Shown here one piece after another: positions 37,019-45,279 of a stretch of DNA of 64,000 nucleotides (position 1 is the stretch's first letter; the number at the start of each line of letters is the position of its first letter). The notes below the pieces were generated by a model. That model was given only the letters and a program-made list of their open reading frames with translations. It was not told the DNA's origin and did not search any database. Origin of the DNA: Mangrovimonas xylaniphaga (GTDB taxonomy: Bacteria > Bacteroidota > Bacteroidia > Flavobacteriales > Flavobacteriaceae); the NCBI RefSeq assembly GCF_001280435.1, contig NZ_LBIP01000013.1, forward strand, positions 248,001-312,000, written 5' to 3'. The translations under genes were made by a program, and so were the position numbers.

Positions 37019-38884
37019 ATGAAAACATTGACCAGCCTAGTTCTTTTTCTTTTGGTTTCTTGGTCTAGTTTATCTCAGGAAATGGAATTGAAACGCTATT
37101 CCTATTCCAAATTATTTCAAATGATTGAAGAGGAACAGGATACTATTTTTAGACTTAAAAATGCTGAAATTGTCTACAATGAAGCTACAGACTCTCTCTT
37201 TCAGGCAAAAGCAAATAATTCGATAGATTCTATTATTAGTACTCAGAAACAAAAAGTCATTAACAAAGTATTATTTTTAGATAATGTACAATTCTTAACT
37301 TCAAAAGATAAGGAAGATGAAACCGTTAATAACGGTGTACTACAACACATCACCTTCCTAAAAGAAGTAACATTTAGCCAATGTGCCTCCATCCCACTTT
37401 TTAACTGCCACTTTAAGGGAAGGCTATATTTATTCCTAGAAAACAGAGACAATCAAATAGACAATATAATTAACTATATCCAAAACACTTGGAATCAAGG
37501 TGAATTCCAAACAGCAACCTTTGGATTGACTATTCTGAATTGTCATTTTTATAATGAAACTGTCATTGCATCAAGCTTGATCCCACATAAACTTGACTAT
37601 CCATACAACTTGACCGTTATTATTGATCGTTGTACATTTTATGAATACCAACCCCTACACGAAAATTACAATAGTAACTTCTTTTTAATCTTTAGAAGCA
37701 TCAACAATCTGCACTTCGCTAACAATCGAATTATAGGTGAATCAACCCTCATAAATTTTGTTTCAGACAAGGTGGATTATACCGGGATAGAAGCAAATGA
37801 ATTTTTAGAGTCTTCTATTTTGCTTCGTGTTACGGAAATGCAAGGCATAAACCTTTTAAATATTTCAAAAAATTCTTTTGGAAATCATGTGGGACTTGCT
37901 ATTGATACTTTTGACCCAAAACATATTGTTGATTGGGAATCTCTAAAAGGAAAGCTCTTCTCCACCCAAACCTATGATAATTATTTTTATAAGACAAACC
38001 CTCCATACATTAACATATCAACTAAAGACTTAAAAAGTTATTTAGACCAAAGATTACAAGACAAAGACATTTTTAAAGGAGAATTAGCTCTTCGGGGCAA
38101 ATTGCTCAACCACTATAATGATATTCTGGACACCGAAAGTAAAAACTCAGTCTATATAGAATTAAAAGATTTAGAAACACAAAAGCTTGCCTACGAATAT
38201 AAAACAGCCCCATCCTTTGACACCTATTTTCAATGGAAAGTTAATCAATTTTTAAAGCTGTTTTCCAATTATGGCACTAAACCTTCCAAAGCCATCATCT
38301 TTTCACTGTATGTCATCATTTTCTTTGCGATCATCTATCTATTTTTTCCAAACAGTTGGGATTCTCATGGCAGAAAACGCATCATGGACCGTTTTACCTT
38401 TTTTATAAAATATATGAAAAAGGACGCGGGAATACATGAAGTGTACTTGGAAGATAAACAACCCGATTTAATGGAATATGAAGCTTTTAAAAACTTATTA
38501 ATCCAAGCTAGCCCGCAAGTCCCAAAATTTTTCATTATGACCGGCTTGCCCCTTTACAAATGGACTATTGCCAGAACCAATTTACACGCCTCAATTTTAA
38601 GCAAATTCGATATCATGAAAGGTACATGGCAAGATTTACCTTTAAAAAAACGGTTCTGGAAATCTATTTTATTGATAGGCGCTTTTTTGGTTGCCATTAT
38701 ATATGATCTTTTCATCAAAATACTGAATGCTTTAATGCTCTCCATAAACACCTTTACCACCCTTGGTTTCGGAGAAATCCCCATTAAAGGCTTCCCTCGT
38801 TACCTTGCTATTTTACAAGGATTTATTGGTTGGTTTATGTTGACCATTTTTAGTGTTTCACTTATATCTCAATTACTCAACTAG
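37019..38884 (+). CDS. Ion channel with a large exported N-terminal domain
   Basis: A 621-residue protein. It has an N-terminal signal peptide (MKTLTSLVLFLLVSWSSLSQ). A long exported region of about 400 residues follows, with repeated strand-turn units (LTILNCHFYNETV, LTVIIDRCTFYEY, LHFANNRIIGES, LNISKNSFGNH) that look like a right-handed beta-helix or pentapeptide-like solenoid. Then come a membrane helix (about 430-447), a cytoplasmic-type linker (450-550) and a pore unit with helix 553-572, filter-like TLGFGE (581-586) and a last helix to 618. The pore matches two-TM potassium-channel pore loops. The gene is 1 bp upstream of the first DUF6090 gene. Ion specificity and ligand are unknown. 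Confidence 0.8.
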   Translation: MKTLTSLVLFLLVSWSSLSQEMELKRYSYSKLFQMIEEEQDTIFRLKNAEIVYNEATDSLFQAKANNSIDSIISTQKQKVINKVLFLDNVQFLTSKDKEDETVNNGVLQHITFLKEVTFSQCASIPLFNCHFKGRLYLFLENRDNQIDNIINYIQNTWNQGEFQTATFGLTILNCHFYNETVIASSLIPHKLDYPYNLTVIIDRCTFYEYQPLHENYNSNFFLIFRSINNLHFANNRIIGESTLINFVSDKVDYTGIEANEFLESSILLRVTEMQGINLLNISKNSFGNHVGLAIDTFDPKHIVDWESLKGKLFSTQTYDNYFYKTNPPYINISTKDLKSYLDQRLQDKDIFKGELALRGKLLNHYNDILDTESKNSVYIELKDLETQKLAYEYKTAPSFDTYFQWKVNQFLKLFSNYGTKPSKAIIFSLYVIIFFAIIYLFFPNSWDSHGRKRIMDRFTFFIKYMKKDAGIHEVYLEDKQPDLMEYEAFKNLLIQASPQVPKFFIMTGLPLYKWTIARTNLHASILSKFDIMKGTWQDLPLKKRFWKSILLIGAFLVAIIYDLFIKILNALMLSINTFTTLGFGEIPIKGFPRYLAILQGFIGWFMLTIFSVSLISQLLN

Positions 38885-38885
38885 C

Positions 38886-39626
38886 ATGTACACCTTTTTC
38901 AGTTCCATCCGCAAACAACTAGCCACACAAAACAAAGCAGCCGCCTACATGCGCTATGCCATTGGGGAAATTGTGCTGGTGGTGATTGGAATTTTAATTG
39001 CACTTCAAATCAACAATTGGAATTCCTACAGGAAGGACAGACTTCTTGAAAAACAATATTTAGAGAACTTTTTACGAGACCTTAAAAGCGATTCCATTAG
39101 TTTAACCTATTTCTCAAATTCCTCTCCTAAAAAAATAGAAGTACTCCTCATGGCCAGAGATCATGTACTTCATCAAACACCTATAAAAGACACTCTAGAC
39201 TTCATCAATAAAATGGGATATGGAGGGGTTGGCAGTAGAGGAACCATGGTAGAATCCAAAAGCACCTATGATGACATTATAAGTACAGGAAATCTCCTTC
39301 TATTAAAGAATGAAAATCTCAAACAACATTTGCTTTTTTATTATCAATTCTCAGAACATACTAAACGGTATCTAGGAAACCTGCAAACAGAATACGCCAC
39401 ATTTATGAATTCCTACTTCCCTTTTGATAGCGAAGGAACTTTTAAAACAGTCCCTAAAGAGATCCCGCAAATTCTTGAGGCTCTGAAATCTGAAGAGTTT
39501 TTACGACTGGCGAATTCCGAATTAACCTATGCCTATGCCTTAAAAACTCGGGTAGAAATAATTTCCAAACTAAACGAAGCAACCAAGGCCCTCATTAAAA
39601 CCGAACTAAACCTCCACAGCAAATGA
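38886..39626 (+). CDS. DUF6090-type membrane protein, paralogue 1
   Basis: A 246-residue protein from ATG 38886, 1 bp after the channel stop; a GTG at 38853 inside the channel gene is less likely because MYTFFSSIRKQLA is the conserved start. A short amphipathic N-terminus is followed by RYAIGEIVLVVIGILIALQINNWN (about 25-48), a single membrane anchor. About 195 residues on the far side are helical. The family is common in Flavobacteriia and has no known function. Overlap with the next gene is ATGA, so translation is coupled. Confidence 0.82.
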   Translation: MYTFFSSIRKQLATQNKAAAYMRYAIGEIVLVVIGILIALQINNWNSYRKDRLLEKQYLENFLRDLKSDSISLTYFSNSSPKKIEVLLMARDHVLHQTPIKDTLDFINKMGYGGVGSRGTMVESKSTYDDIISTGNLLLLKNENLKQHLLFYYQFSEHTKRYLGNLQTEYATFMNSYFPFDSEGTFKTVPKEIPQILEALKSEEFLRLANSELTYAYALKTRVEIISKLNEATKALIKTELNLHSK

Positions 39627-40381
39627 TGCACTTCTTCTCAAAAATTCGCTACAAACTAGCTGCAGAAAATAAGGCTTCCAAATACATGCGTTATGCCATT
39701 GGAGAAATTGTCTTGGTGGTGATTGGTATTTTGATAGCGCTTCAAATCAATAATTGGAATGAAAACAGAAAGCTACAAGTTGAAGAACAGCAAATCTTAA
39801 GCAGTTTATTGGAAGATTTAAAAGCAGCAAAAAAACAATCAGAAGAATCCATAATCAAAGAAAAGTTGGCCATAGACGAAATGGAAGCAGCTTTGGGCAA
39901 CAAAGAAGAGCGAACAAACTTCTTTAACAAAGAAAACAACAACCCCCTTTACCATAATATCTTTTGGGGTTTTGAAATTGATATTCCGGTCATAAACGCC
40001 TACGAAGAAATTAAAACCTCAGGAAAAACAGACCTCATCAGTAATAAAACTATCCGAAGTCATTTTACCAATCTAGAACGTAGCATCAACAACCTCAACA
40101 ACCTCATGGACGACCGAATAAGAGTACATCAGTTGCGAATAGATGAAATTGTAGTAGAATACCTCAACTTTTTACCCCTCCTTAAAGCGGAATTTCCTAA
40201 ACTCTCCATTGAAACGGGACCTCCAATTGATTTTGAAGCTATTATGGAGCAACCTAAAATAAGGAATTTGATAGGCATAAAACTGGAGCTAAGTACCAGT
40301 GTTTACTATTACAGAAAACAACTATCCGATGAAATCCAACTGCTTATCGAACTCCTCGAGAAAGAAATTGAGAAACCATGA
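39623..40381 (+). CDS. DUF6090-type membrane protein, paralogue 2
   Basis: A 252-residue protein; the ATG at 39623 overlaps the preceding stop (ATGATG allows either of two Met starts). It has the same N-terminal plan: FFSKIRYKLAAENKASKYM, then the membrane block RYAIGEIVLVVIGILIALQ and INNWNENRK. The distal part has a strong coiled-coil-like stretch (KLQVEEQQILSSLLEDLKAAKKQSEES) and differs from paralogue 1 in sequence, so the anchor is much better conserved than the rest. Confidence 0.82.
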   Translation: MMHFFSKIRYKLAAENKASKYMRYAIGEIVLVVIGILIALQINNWNENRKLQVEEQQILSSLLEDLKAAKKQSEESIIKEKLAIDEMEAALGNKEERTNFFNKENNNPLYHNIFWGFEIDIPVINAYEEIKTSGKTDLISNKTIRSHFTNLERSINNLNNLMDDRIRVHQLRIDEIVVEYLNFLPLLKAEFPKLSIETGPPIDFEAIMEQPKIRNLIGIKLELSTSVYYYRKQLSDEIQLLIELLEKEIEKP

Positions 40382-41118
40382 TTAAATTCTTTAGAAACAT
40401 TCGCAAACAACTAGCAGCACAGAACAAAACTGCAGCCTATTTGCGCTATGCCATTGGCGAAATTATATTGGTGGTCATTGGCATATTGATTGCCTTACAA
40501 ATCAACAATTGGAATGAAAACAGACTTGAGAAACGTTCCGAAAATAAAATTCTTGGCAACCTCCATTCAGAATTTGCAGAAAACCTAAAGGACCTTGAAA
40601 ACATCAATGTACAACTTCAGGAAACCATCAATTCTATGGAAAAGGTCTTTGGACTATTCCGAACGGAAGATCTCCCATATACGTCTCATCAATTAGACAG
40701 TTTGCTTTCCCAATCCCTAAACAGTCCTACTTGGAAGCCTAGTGATTTTGTACTTAACGAGCTCAAAAATTCTGGAGGACTCTCTAAATTGGGTAATGAA
40801 GATTTAAAACGCTTATTGTTTGAATGGTCCCGCTCCTTTGCCGAATTACAGGAAATACAAACCCAAACAGAAAACACCAATATCGCATTGATTCATTACA
40901 TCAAGCAGCATGGGTCGCTTAGAAATATTGATCATCTGGGCAAGTATTTTACCTATCCGCCATCAAACATCCATCAAGGCAACCAAATCCTTTTAAAGGA
41001 GTTTCAATTTGAAAACTATATTGATGATAAATTATACATTTTAAGGCAACAAGTGGAGTTTTTCAAAACTACCAAAACTCTAATTTCTAAGATTTTGAAA
41101 CTCACAGAACCCACCTAA
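40378..41118 (+). CDS. DUF6090-type membrane protein, paralogue 3
   Basis: A 246-residue protein; ATG overlaps the preceding TGA. The N-terminus is FFRNIRKQLAAQNKTAAYL, then RYAIGEIILVVIGILIALQ and INNWNENRLEKRSENK. The exported part is helical (NLHSEFAENLKDLENINVQLQETINSMEK) and divergent from the other two. It completes a four-gene coupled operon with the channel. All three copies could assemble with each other or with the channel; nothing in the sequence proves this. Confidence 0.82.
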   Translation: MIKFFRNIRKQLAAQNKTAAYLRYAIGEIILVVIGILIALQINNWNENRLEKRSENKILGNLHSEFAENLKDLENINVQLQETINSMEKVFGLFRTEDLPYTSHQLDSLLSQSLNSPTWKPSDFVLNELKNSGGLSKLGNEDLKRLLFEWSRSFAELQEIQTQTENTNIALIHYIKQHGSLRNIDHLGKYFTYPPSNIHQGNQILLKEFQFENYIDDKLYILRQQVEFFKTTKTLISKILKLTEPT

Positions 41119-41179
41119 AACACTCATTTACAAAAGTTAAATTCAACATAAAGAGACCATAAGCCCTTACACAAAACAG

Positions 41180-41187
41180 TAACTTTG
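41180..41187 (+). promoter_or_regulatory. -7 box of the 39-codon gene
   Basis: TAACTTTG is a perfect TAnnTTTG box, 18 nt before ATG 41206 and after the DUF6090 operon. It argues that the small gene is transcribed on its own. Confidence 0.6.
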
Positions 41188-41205
41188 TAATATAATTAAT
41201 AGCAT

Positions 41206-41325
41206 ATGGACAATTTTAATATTGTTGTTTTATTTGCAGTACTCCTTTTTGCCCGTTTAGGAATTAGACTCTATACCAAATATCAGGAACTCAAAAAAGA
41301 AACAGACAAGGACACTTCCAAATAG
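41206..41325 (+). CDS. 39-aa single-helix membrane microprotein
   Basis: A short gene (ATG 41206 to TAG 41325). The product has a hydrophobic helix at residues 5-20 (NIVVLFAVLLFARLGI) and a charged C-terminal tail (YQELKKETDKDTSK), which suggests an inner-membrane protein with its tail in the cytoplasm. A perfect -7 box sits at 41180-41187. A weak 5-bp hairpin (CGGAA-ata-TTCCG, 41343-41355) with a T-rich flank follows the stop. I do not recognise a family. It is too short for composition alone to prove coding; the promoter and membrane pattern are the main support. Confidence 0.6.
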   Translation: MDNFNIVVLFAVLLFARLGIRLYTKYQELKKETDKDTSK

Positions 41326-41391
41326 AAAGCACTACATCCTTTCGGAAATATTCCGTTCTTTTTGAACTTTATTTTAGATATCTAAAAGAAT

Positions 41392-41967
41392 TTATTGTTT
41401 TACCGTTCCGTTGAATTGACTAATGCTGGAATTGATAGGATTCCCTGAACTCCTTCTAAAAGAAGCTATCTGCCCAGCATGCCAAATGGCATCTGCTAAC
41501 GGGCCATTGATGGCATTCCAAAATGGAAATTCACGCTCTCCAAACACGATTTTATAATCAGACAAACCATCACTGATACGTAGGGTATCCGCAATCTGTT
41601 TTAAATTCAAAAGGGTTTGTTTGCGCTTTTCTTCAAAACTTGAATTGGAAAAATCCCGTTTTGTATTGGGTTGCTTTAGAGTTGCATCCAAAACCACATA
41701 ACTCAAGTTCAAAATATGGTCAATAGTCTCACCTGTAGAACGCACTTCAGAGCTTGGGCTATATGCCAAATCGGTTTCGGTTAAACCTTCGGTTGCCCAA
41801 TAATACCGAAATCCCAATCCGTCTACCATTCTAGCCGCCACGGTTCCTGCCGTGTAGATTTCGGATGCTTGAGGCAATTCATAATAAGGTAGTGTCGTGT
41901 CCATATCCTTTTGGGCAAAAATAAGGGATGCCATCAATAGCATCCCTCCTGTTAAAATTATCTTCAT
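41392..41967 (-). CDS. Exported DinB-like protein
   Basis: A 191-residue protein with a signal peptide (MKIILTGGMLLMASLIFAQ). The mature part is helical and has histidines in DHILNLSYVV (about residue 85) and IWHAGQIASFRR (about 162), at positions where DinB-type four-helix proteins bind metal. The family spans bacillithiol- and mycothiol-linked transferases and many unknown proteins. It starts 3 bp after the M28 peptidase stop, so the two form an operon. Export of a DinB-like protein is characteristic of some Bacteroidota groups. Confidence 0.78.
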   Translation of the reverse strand: MKIILTGGMLLMASLIFAQKDMDTTLPYYELPQASEIYTAGTVAARMVDGLGFRYYWATEGLTETDLAYSPSSEVRSTGETIDHILNLSYVVLDATLKQPNTKRDFSNSSFEEKRKQTLLNLKQIADTLRISDGLSDYKIVFGEREFPFWNAINGPLADAIWHAGQIASFRRSSGNPINSSISQFNGTVKQ

Positions 41968-41970
41968 GTA

Positions 41971-43374
41971 CTAATCGTTTAATTCTGAAATATCCGAGAT
42001 GGTTCCTGTCCCATACTTATCAAACAAATACACTAAAGCCGTCATCGTAGCAGCTCCCAGTTCCAATTCGCGTTTGTTAACATGCTCGAAGGTATCGTTT
42101 GATGCATGGTGATGGTCAAAATAACGCTGTGAGTCTGGATGCAATCCAGCCAACACCATATCACCACCTTTCAACGGACCAATATCTGCGCCACTACCTC
42201 CTTTTTCAAAATAGTGAATTAAGTAGGGCTTGAACAAGGCCTGCCATTGCTGCACTTTATTAAACACAGCATCACTGCAATCAAATGAAAAACCTCTCGG
42301 TGTAAAACCTCCCGAATCACTTTCCAAAGCAAATACATGATGCTCGCCGTTGGCCTTGGCAACTTCGGCGTATTTTTTTCCGCCGCGCATTCCGTTTTCT
42401 TCATTCATAAACAACACCACTCTAATACTTCTCTTAGGTTGGATTCCACTCTCCTTCAACAAACGCAATACATCCATTGACTGAACAACGCCTGCTCCAT
42501 CGTCATGAGAACCGTCACCTAAATCCCAAGAATCCAAATGACCTCCAACCACAATATATTCATCAGGGAATTCACTTCCCGTAATTTCTCCAATCACATT
42601 ATAGGATTGCACATCCTTTAATTGCTTACAATTCTGACTGAAATAAAACTTTAACTGACTATTCAAGGCCAACATAGAACTCAACAATTCTGCATCATTA
42701 GTACTAATAGCCGCCGAAGGGATGCGTTGGTCATTTGGCAAATCGCCATAACTCATGGCTCCGGTATGTGGAAAATCGTCCAAGCGCAAGTTCACAGAAC
42801 GCACGATAACGCCCAAAGCTCCATACTTAGCTGCTTCCTTTGCCCCTGAATATCGCTGGTCTACACAGCCTCCATAAGCTTGGAATGTATTTATCAAATC
42901 GGCTTGCATTGGGCGATTGAAAAACACAATCTTCCCTTTGATTTTTTCACTTCCCAACTCTTTCAATTCATCAATACCCTTTACCTCCACAACTTCAGCC
43001 TTCAAGCCCCCATTTGGAGTTGCAATAGAGCCTCCCAAAGCACAAATATTTACATTGGTTGTAATTCCCGGAGAGGTTTCTACATAAGCAAATTCCGGGG
43101 CTCCCCTTACCCATCTTGGCACCATAACAGGTTGCAACCATACTTTATCCAAACCTAATTGCTCCAATTCTTCTTTGGTGTATTCTACCGCTCGTTCGGC
43201 ATTTAAGGAACCTGACAAGCGTCCACCAATTTGATTGGACAGATAGTCCAGCCATTCGTAGCTTTTGCCATTGGTTAAAGATGTAGTGTAAATGTTTTTG
43301 ATGACTTCGGCATCTTCTTGGGCTTGTATTTGAAAAGAAAACAAAACAACCAATAGGGCGATGATGTGCTTCAT
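41971..43374 (-). CDS. M28 family metallopeptidase (exported)
   Basis: A 467-residue exopeptidase-like protein with a signal peptide to about IQAQ (residue 19). It has a protease-associated-type insert (about 130-240, with SEKIKGKIVFFNRPM) and an M28 di-zinc catalytic domain. Metal ligands and catalytic residues are visible in GGHLDSWDLGDGSHDDGAG, FMNEENGMRGG and ALESDSGG, and a final His in DHHHASNDTFEH. It would act in the periplasm or outside the cell as an aminopeptidase or carboxypeptidase. Co-transcribed with the DinB-like gene. Confidence 0.9.
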   Translation of the reverse strand: MKHIIALLVVLFSFQIQAQEDAEVIKNIYTTSLTNGKSYEWLDYLSNQIGGRLSGSLNAERAVEYTKEELEQLGLDKVWLQPVMVPRWVRGAPEFAYVETSPGITTNVNICALGGSIATPNGGLKAEVVEVKGIDELKELGSEKIKGKIVFFNRPMQADLINTFQAYGGCVDQRYSGAKEAAKYGALGVIVRSVNLRLDDFPHTGAMSYGDLPNDQRIPSAAISTNDAELLSSMLALNSQLKFYFSQNCKQLKDVQSYNVIGEITGSEFPDEYIVVGGHLDSWDLGDGSHDDGAGVVQSMDVLRLLKESGIQPKRSIRVVLFMNEENGMRGGKKYAEVAKANGEHHVFALESDSGGFTPRGFSFDCSDAVFNKVQQWQALFKPYLIHYFEKGGSGADIGPLKGGDMVLAGLHPDSQRYFDHHHASNDTFEHVNKRELELGAATMTALVYLFDKYGTGTISDISELND

Positions 43375-43462
43375 AAAAAATAATTTTGGGCTCTAAAGAT
43401 AATAGTTCTTATAAGGCATCCTCTAAAAGAAACCTTAAAATTAATAACGGTATTTAATGTGA

Positions 43463-44341
43463 TTATTCATTTTCCAATTGTCGTTTGTAGGATTCCAAAT
43501 GAGCCTTGATTTCATCATCCAACTCCGGCTCCTCAATATCATGATAGGTTTGCAAGGTATCCAACAAAACCCGAGCTACAATATACCTAGCGGTTGCCTT
43601 ATCATCGGCAGGAATAATATACCAAGGTGCATGTGGTTTGCTGGTGTTGTTTATAGCATCCTCGTAACAATCTTGATATGCATCCCACAATTCACGCTCC
43701 TTAAGATCACCTGGAGAAAACTTCCAATTCTTCTCTTTTTTCTCCAAACGACGTAACAACCTATCTTTTTGCTCACTTTTGGAAAGGTGCAGAAAAAATT
43801 TAAATACAATGGTTCCATTATCTGCAATATGCTGTTCAAAATTGTTGATTTCCTTAAAGCGTCTCTCCCAAAACGTTTCATCGATATCTTCCAACGAGGT
43901 AACATTTGGCAAATTTTCACCCAAAACATATTGCGGATGCACACGGGTTACCAAAACATTTTCATAATGCGTACGGTTGAAAATCCCGAATTTTCCTCGA
44001 GCGGGAAGCCTTAGGTAATGACGCCATAAATAATCATGTTTCAATTCAAGTGGCGTGGGCGTTTTAAAACTGTGCACCACGATTCCACGAGTATTAAAAT
44101 CCTTGAACACTTCCCTGATCATGCTGTCCTTCCCAGCGGTATCCATGCCCTGAATACATACCAAAACGGCATATTTGCCATGCGCATACATGGTATCCTG
44201 CAGTTTTCCCAAAGTAACACGCACCTCTTCCAACTCTTTTTCAATCTTATCTTCGGAAGCATTTAAATCGTAAGTAGTTTTGTGTTCTTCCAAAACTACA
44301 GGTCCTGAGGCTTTAAAATGGTCAATTTTTATATTTTTCAT
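43463..44341 (-). CDS. Polyphosphate kinase 2 family protein
   Basis: A 292-residue protein from ATG at 44341; a TTG codon directly before it is a less likely start. PPK2 enzymes phosphorylate nucleotides using polyphosphate. The P-loop-like segment is QGMDTAGKD (64-72), followed by FNTRGIVVHSFKTPTPLELKHDYLWR and FNRTHYENVLVTRVHP, where the Asp usual in other branches (DRSHY) is replaced by Asn. The lid has RLLRRLEKKEKNWKF. The single-domain length matches class III-type PPK2 in which AMP or ADP is substrate, but the class cannot be settled by eye. Confidence 0.92.
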   Translation of the reverse strand: MKNIKIDHFKASGPVVLEEHKTTYDLNASEDKIEKELEEVRVTLGKLQDTMYAHGKYAVLVCIQGMDTAGKDSMIREVFKDFNTRGIVVHSFKTPTPLELKHDYLWRHYLRLPARGKFGIFNRTHYENVLVTRVHPQYVLGENLPNVTSLEDIDETFWERRFKEINNFEQHIADNGTIVFKFFLHLSKSEQKDRLLRRLEKKEKNWKFSPGDLKERELWDAYQDCYEDAINNTSKPHAPWYIIPADDKATARYIVARVLLDTLQTYHDIEEPELDDEIKAHLESYKRQLENE

Positions 44342-44471
44342 CAACTTGATATTTATGGTCTTACTTCCACTTAAATATAGGAAAATTATGATTTCACTAA
44401 AAAAAACATACGCTTTACCGATTTTTTGCTACTTTTATCGAGCCTACTTAAATTATTAAACCCAAATCACT

Positions 44472-45209
44472 ATGAAAAAAATCTACATTTTCTCATTAGT
44501 CTTATTAACCAGTGCCGTAACATTTGGGCAATCCTTATGCTCGGACGCACAACCAGATGCCGTGTATGCCTACTCTCATGTGAAGACGGCCTACGACTCT
44601 AACAATTTAACCCACCTGAAGCAATATTCCAAACGTTCTTTGGAAGCTTTTGAGCGTGTTAAAACAACCTTGGAAAATTGCGGAGGTTGCAAAACCGCCT
44701 ATAACAAAGCCTATGATGGTGCCGAGTTATTAGCTAAAGTGGCTTCGGCAGAGACCTTTGAAGACGGAAGATATTATGTGAAAAAAGCCAAAGAAATTGC
44801 ACAGGAAACCATCACAGAGTTAGACATGTGCACCAAAGGAACTGGTACTTCCGGTAATCAAGACCTAGCCGATTTGGAAAGCGCACAGTTTGAATTGGAA
44901 CAACAACAATTGGAATTACAACGCAAGCAAGAAGAAATCAAACAAAGACTTGTGGAGCAGCAACAAAAGGAAATAGCCATTAAAAAGGAACTGTTGATTA
45001 GCGAAGCTGGATCTTCTATTACTGAAAACATTAAATCCTACAACAAAGTTTTATCCTCTTGTGGCTGCCAATCAGAGAACATTAATTTTGCAGAAAACAA
45101 AACCGAATTGATGGATAAGTCCTTAGAAGAAATTAGATCTTTCTACATTAATACTATGGCCGCTATTACCAATACCTATCTAGAACGCTTAAACTCTTGT
45201 AAAATGTAA
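44472..45209 (+). CDS. Exported coiled-coil protein with paired cysteines
   Basis: A 245-residue protein with a signal peptide (to about TFGQ, residue 20). Residues 25-130 are helical with ENCGGCKTAYNKAYDGAELL. Residues about 135-180 form a Gln/Glu-rich coiled coil (LEQQQLELQRKQEEIKQRL). The C-terminal part has SSCGCQSEN and ends NSCKM. The seven or eight cysteines in pairs suggest disulfides in the periplasm. Function unknown. It is a single gene with a strong terminator. A near-match -7 box (TACTTTTA) is upstream. Confidence 0.8.
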   Translation: MKKIYIFSLVLLTSAVTFGQSLCSDAQPDAVYAYSHVKTAYDSNNLTHLKQYSKRSLEAFERVKTTLENCGGCKTAYNKAYDGAELLAKVASAETFEDGRYYVKKAKEIAQETITELDMCTKGTGTSGNQDLADLESAQFELEQQQLELQRKQEEIKQRLVEQQQKEIAIKKELLISEAGSSITENIKSYNKVLSSCGCQSENINFAENKTELMDKSLEEIRSFYINTMAAITNTYLERLNSCKM

Positions 45210-45227
45210 TTTTACAGGATCGCTTAT

Positions 45228-45261
45228 AAAAAAAGAGCAACCAAATGGTTGCTCTTTTTTT
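45228..45261. terminator. Bidirectional rho-independent terminator
   Basis: A stem of AAAAAAAGAGCAACC with GGTTGCTCTTTTTTT and a short AAAT loop. It lies between the convergent coiled-coil gene and the response-regulator gene (stop at 45280) and has T tracts in both directions. Confidence 0.85.
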
Positions 45262-45279
45262 ATCTAAATAGTCTGTTCT

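Noticed and set aside
36807-37022. 71-codon plus-strand frame between the TerB-like gene and the channel gene, ending in an ATGA overlap with the channel start
   Set aside because: Its ATG lies inside a terminator-like hairpin directly after the previous stop, there is no promoter box, and the product has a noise-like aromatic composition without a domain. The ATGA overlap is probably chance.
43651-43967. Several 60- to 97-codon frames opposite or across the PPK2 gene
   Set aside because: They are shadows of a well-conserved coding frame and encode no recognisable protein.
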